Source: Aquabacter sp040755535
Lineage (GTDB): Bacteria; Pseudomonadota; Alphaproteobacteria; Rhizobiales; Xanthobacteraceae
Direction of reading: 5' to 3'
Length of the DNA: 16,862 nt
NCBI GenBank assembly: GCA_040755535.1
Contig: JBFMAV010000084.1
Span: 1-16,862, forward strand
Shown: positions 14,069 through 16,862 of the stretch, piece after piece
Layout: every line of letters begins with the position of its first letter
Position numbering within the stretch: the first letter of the stretch is position 1
Translations under genes and position numbers: made by a program
The notes under the pieces: generated by a model
Seen by the model: only the letters and a program-made list of their open reading frames with translations
Told to the model about the DNA's origin: nothing
Databases searched by the model: none

Positions 14069-15075
14069 CGCAGGCTCCACAGATAGGCGGCCATGGCGTC
14101 GATCTCCTCGCGCGCGAGCATGGGAAAGGCCGGCATCAGCGTGCCGGGCTTATGGGCCGGGGCATCGGCGATGAAGCGCGCCAGTGTCTCGGGCGAGGTG
14201 TCCAGCATGGCCGACCCGATCTGGCGGCGCGCGCCGACCCGTGTGAGATCCGGCCCGATCAGGCCGGTGGCGGGCGTGCCGGAGATGGCGTGGCAGGCGC
14301 CGCAGCCGGTGGAGAGAAAGTATTTTTGGCCCTCGATCGCCAGTGCTTCGGAGGGTGGCGCGGGCGGTTCGGCGGCGGCCATGAGCCAGGCGCGATAGGC
14401 GTCCGGCGCCATGGCGATGATTTCGAGCGCCATGAACGCATGGGCCCCGCCGCAATATTCCGCGCACTGGCCGCGATACCGGCCTTCGCGCTCCGCCCGG
14501 ATGCGCAGATGGTTGGTGCGGCCGGGGACCATGTCCCTCTTGCCGCCGAGCGAGGGCACCCAGAAGGAATGAATCACGTCGCTCGCATCGAGCGCCAGCG
14601 TGACCGTCTCGCCCACCGGGATGCGGATCTCGTTCGCCCCCGCGATGCGCTGCCCGTCGGGCGCCAGATAGGTCACGCGCCACCACCATTGCTCGCCCAC
14701 GACGGCGATGCGCGGGCCATCCTCCGGCCAGAGGGTGCGCTCGCGCATCATCATGAGCCCCACCACCAGCAGCAGGGTGAGCACCACCAGCGGCACGCCG
14801 AGGCCGGCCACCAGCACCGCCCGGCGCGAGGACAGGACGGCGCGCACGCCCGGCGGGCCGAACAGGGCGAGGGCCAGTGTCACCACCACCCAGGCGAGGA
14901 TCAGGCCCGCCCCGGCGAACAGGACCAGGGAGAGATGGAACACGTCCGTTGCTTCCGCGCCGGCCGGCGCCAACATGGACTGGGGACCCGCGCACCCGCT
15001 GAGGACGAACCCCAGAGCAAGCGCGCCGGGGGGCGCCATGGGGAGCGGCACCGACCGGACCCGAGCAAAGGTCAT
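14065..15075 (-). CDS. coxB: Cytochrome c oxidase subunit II with C-terminal cytochrome c domain
   Basis: The 336-residue protein accepts electrons from cytochrome c for the oxidase. It has a lipoprotein signal peptide with lipobox LSGC (Cys28), two membrane spans at about 48-72 and 86-110, and a periplasmic cupredoxin domain at about 120-230. The aromatic EQWWWRVTY patch and the full CuA site are present: His169 (VIHSFWVP), Cys204, Glu206, Cys208, His212 and Met215 in GQCAEYCGGAHAFM. A C-terminal class I cytochrome c domain follows, with CGACH at 258-262 and probable axial Met314 (PGTLMPAFP). This fusion is characteristic of caa3-type oxidases. ATG 15075 overlaps the upstream stop (ATGA) and has GGGGAG at a good distance. 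An upstream in-frame extension overlapping the previous gene was rejected. Confidence 0.94.
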   Translation of the reverse strand: MTFARVRSVPLPMAPPGALALGFVLSGCAGPQSMLAPAGAEATDVFHLSLVLFAGAGLILAWVVVTLALALFGPPGVRAVLSSRRAVLVAGLGVPLVVLTLLLVVGLMMMRERTLWPEDGPRIAVVGEQWWWRVTYLAPDGQRIAGANEIRIPVGETVTLALDASDVIHSFWVPSLGGKRDMVPGRTNHLRIRAEREGRYRGQCAEYCGGAHAFMALEIIAMAPDAYRAWLMAAAEPPAPPSEALAIEGQKYFLSTGCGACHAISGTPATGLIGPDLTRVGARRQIGSAMLDTSPETLARFIADAPAHKPGTLMPAFPMLAREEIDAMAAYLWSLR

Positions 15076-16205
15076 GGCGCCGTCTCCCCCGAAGTGCCGG
15101 ACGCCGCCGTGCGGGGGCGCGGATCCTGCGCCGAGAAATAGGCCGCGAGCGCGTCGATCTGGTCGGCGTTCAGCCGCCGTGCGATGGGCGCCATGACTTG
15201 CGCCCAGGCGCTCGTGTCCGCGTCTGCGGGCGCCTCGTGCCACAGGCGCAGCCGCTGGGCGAGATAGCGCGCATTCTGTCCCTCAAGGCGCGGAAAGTCC
15301 GGCCGGGCGGCGGGGCCATGGCAGGAGAGACAGGCCGGAACGCGGCTCTCCCGGTCGCCCTGCGTCGCGAGGCGCGCGCCCGTCTGCACCAGGGCCTCGT
15401 CGGCGGGCGCGGGGGGCAAGGGCGCAAGGGCCGCGTAATGGCGGGCGAGCGCCGCGCGGTCCTGCGCCGTCAGAGGAGCGGCGGCGAGGCGCATGATGCC
15501 GCTCGCGCGTCGGCCGTCCGCATAATCGTCGAGGGCGGTGCGCAGGACGCTCTCGCTTTGTCCCTGGAGGCGCGGCACCAAGCGGCTGGACGGCGCCTCG
15601 GCTCCATCCCCATGGCAGGCGGCACAGGCCGAAAGCGGCGCGTCCGCATCGCGCTCCAGCCCCTGGGGCTGCCGGCCCCGTGAACCGGCGAGGGTGGCAT
15701 ACTGGTCGGGCGTGAGGTCCGGCAGGGCGCGCAGGAAGGCGACCACGCTCCAGACCTCGTCGTCCCGGTCCTCCACCGGCCAGGCGGGCATGCCGGTATA
15801 TTTGATGCCGTGGCGAACGATGAAGAACAGTTCGCCGTCGCTCCACTCCAGCATCTCACGATGCAAAGGCGGTGGAGTGGGCAGCATGGTGCGGGTCACG
15901 GGGTCGGCGGTGCGGCCCGGCGCGCCGTGGCAGGTGGCGCAGCCTTGCTCGAAATGGCCCGCGCCCAGGCGAATAAGGTCGGAATCCTTGAGGGGGATCG
16001 GCGCCTCGTCGGGTGCGCGCACCGCCACCGAGCGCCACAGGCCGAAGCGCAGAAGCCGTTCCGTGATGGCCCAATGTCCGGTGCTGGCCGCGATATTGTA
16101 GGCGCCGAGCGCCGCGAATCCGGCGCCGGCCAAGCCCGCGATCACGGCGAGGGCAAGAGCGATGCGGAGGGGCTGCCGCCAGCGGCGTCGCGATGGCGGC
16201 GCCAT
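15072..16205 (-). CDS. Membrane-anchored three-heme cytochrome c
   Basis: The 377-residue protein has an N-terminal membrane anchor at about 13-36 after a basic start (SRRRWRQPLR). Three heme c sites follow: CATCH at 89-93, CAACH at 194-198 and CLSCH at 292-296. Likely axial Met residues are M139 (YTGMPAW), M238 (GIMRLAA) and M338 (QVMAPIA). The first unit resembles a single class I cytochrome c domain. The second and third together resemble a di-heme cytochrome c4 (ACAACHGxxG, PRLQGQ, then SCHGP, PRLEGQNARYLAQRL). Its likely role is to carry electrons in the periplasm to CoxB. The ATG is 2 bases after the ctaG stop and the stop overlaps the coxB start. GGAG lies about 10 bases upstream. Confidence 0.88.
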   Translation of the reverse strand: MAPPSRRRWRQPLRIALALAVIAGLAGAGFAALGAYNIAASTGHWAITERLLRFGLWRSVAVRAPDEAPIPLKDSDLIRLGAGHFEQGCATCHGAPGRTADPVTRTMLPTPPPLHREMLEWSDGELFFIVRHGIKYTGMPAWPVEDRDDEVWSVVAFLRALPDLTPDQYATLAGSRGRQPQGLERDADAPLSACAACHGDGAEAPSSRLVPRLQGQSESVLRTALDDYADGRRASGIMRLAAAPLTAQDRAALARHYAALAPLPPAPADEALVQTGARLATQGDRESRVPACLSCHGPAARPDFPRLEGQNARYLAQRLRLWHEAPADADTSAWAQVMAPIARRLNADQIDALAAYFSAQDPRPRTAASGTSGETAP

Positions 16206-16207
16206 GG

Positions 16208-16862
16208 TCAGCGCCGCTCCGGGAGGCGCGAGCGCGGCGCGTCGGGAGCCGTGGCTCCCACTGCATCCACGGTGAGCACCACCGCAGCCATCACATAGCT
16301 GAGCGGGCAGGCGACGAGCATCATCATGCCCGCAAGCTGCTGGTCCTCCAGGCTCGAAGGGCCGACCGCGCAGAGTGCGAACACCATGGCCGGAAGGCCA
16401 TAGAGGTCTCGCGGGGCGAACAGCAGCAGGCCGCCGAGAAGACAGGCCAGCTTGCCCGTCACCAGAAGCGCCCCGACAGCGCCCCAGCGGCGGGCCTGCC
16501 CGGCGCCCGCCACCGCCATCCAGAAGCCGGTGGCCACGCAAAGGAGCACCAGAAGCAGAACGGTTTGGCTGGCGAGGTTGTCCGCATCGGCAAGGCGCGG
16601 CACATGCCAGGCCCACAGCAAGGCCATCTGGAGCGTGGCGAAAGCCCAGAGCCGGTTCCAGCCGGTCACACCCTTTGCCAGGAGCAGGCTCAAGAGGGCG
16701 GCGACCAGCGGCGCCACCACATTCATCACGACCAGATGAAGCGCCATGCGCGCGGAGAGCGGCCCGGCATCGAACACGAGCCCCATCGCCACCAGCGCCC
16801 CCGCGACGGCGGCGGCCGCGGCCAGCAAGGCCGTGAAGGAGGCGCGCGGGGGCCGCCGGGCC
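16208..16862 (-). CDS. ctaG: Cytochrome c oxidase assembly factor CtaG (caa3 type), 5' end open at window edge
   Basis: The visible part encodes at least 206 residues of a polytopic membrane protein, with about six hydrophobic segments. Motifs of the caa3_CtaG family are present: ALHLVVMNVVAPLVA, LLWAWHVPRL (the WHxP element) and LEDQQLAGMMMLV. Members are thought to assist copper insertion into the oxidase. The first possible internal start is TTG at 16828, but the frame remains open to the edge (..RRPPRASFTALLAAAAAV), so the true start may lie outside the window. It leads the oxidase operon and ends 2 bases before the three-heme cytochrome gene. Confidence 0.85.
   Translation of the reverse strand, partial: ARRPPRASFTALLAAAAAVAGALVAMGLVFDAGPLSARMALHLVVMNVVAPLVAALLSLLLAKGVTGWNRLWAFATLQMALLWAWHVPRLADADNLASQTVLLLVLLCVATGFWMAVAGAGQARRWGAVGALLVTGKLACLLGGLLLFAPRDLYGLPAMVFALCAVGPSSLEDQQLAGMMMLVACPLSYVMAAVVLTVDAVGATAPDAPRSRLPERR

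Noticed and set aside
12680..14086. A plus-strand open frame of about 470 codons opposite ctaD
   Set aside because: The translation is extremely His/Glu/Gly-rich, which is the typical antisense product of a membrane-protein gene, and ctaD is certain.

Overview
The window is high-GC DNA of alphaproteobacterial type, most likely from a Hyphomicrobiales (rhizobial-order) bacterium. Evidence for this is a BA14K-family secreted protein, a C/G-rich palindromic element of the kind scattered through rhizobial genomes, the rpmI-rplT-pheS-pheT gene order, and a cytochrome oxidase with a fused subunit I+III. The family cannot be fixed from sequence alone; something Xanthobacteraceae-like is a guess.

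Layout. (1) Positions 1-1033, minus strand: two secreted Gly/Trp/Pro-rich proteins. The upstream one ends in a clear BA14K domain and the downstream one is cut by the window edge. (2) 1034-1369: divergent spacer. (3) 1370-5789, plus strand: ribosomal proteins L35 and L20, a strong terminator, then both subunits of phenylalanyl-tRNA synthetase, separated by a palindromic REP-like element. (4) 5790-6657: a hairpin, an AT-rich stretch with a possible 27-residue membrane microprotein, then one unrecognised exported Cys-containing protein. (5) 6658-7331, minus: two small unrecognised proteins, one with two membrane spans and one very hydrophilic. (6) 7433-11130, minus: an overlapping opgG/opgH-type pair for periplasmic glucan synthesis. 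(7) 11214-16862, minus: a tightly packed terminal-oxidase operon. Its transcription order is ctaG (assembly; runs off the window), a membrane-anchored three-heme cytochrome c, coxB with a C-terminal cytochrome c domain, ctaD with subunit III fused on, and a small membrane protein. Three of its junctions are ATGA overlaps.

How the genes work together. The plus-strand core is translation machinery. The oxidase operon encodes a caa3-like alternative respiratory oxidase. Electrons could pass from the three-heme cytochrome, or from quinol:cytochrome c reductase, to the cytochrome c domain and CuA of CoxB and on to the a/a3-CuB centre of CtaD. CtaG presumably delivers copper. The Opg pair builds osmoregulated periplasmic glucans: OpgH polymerises and exports glucose chains, and the OpgG/OpgD-like protein modifies them in the periplasm. 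No new multi-gene defence or mobile system is visible. The points most worth following are the unusual proton-channel residues of CtaD, the translationally coupled small membrane protein at the end of the oxidase operon, and the AT-rich 5822-6000 island.
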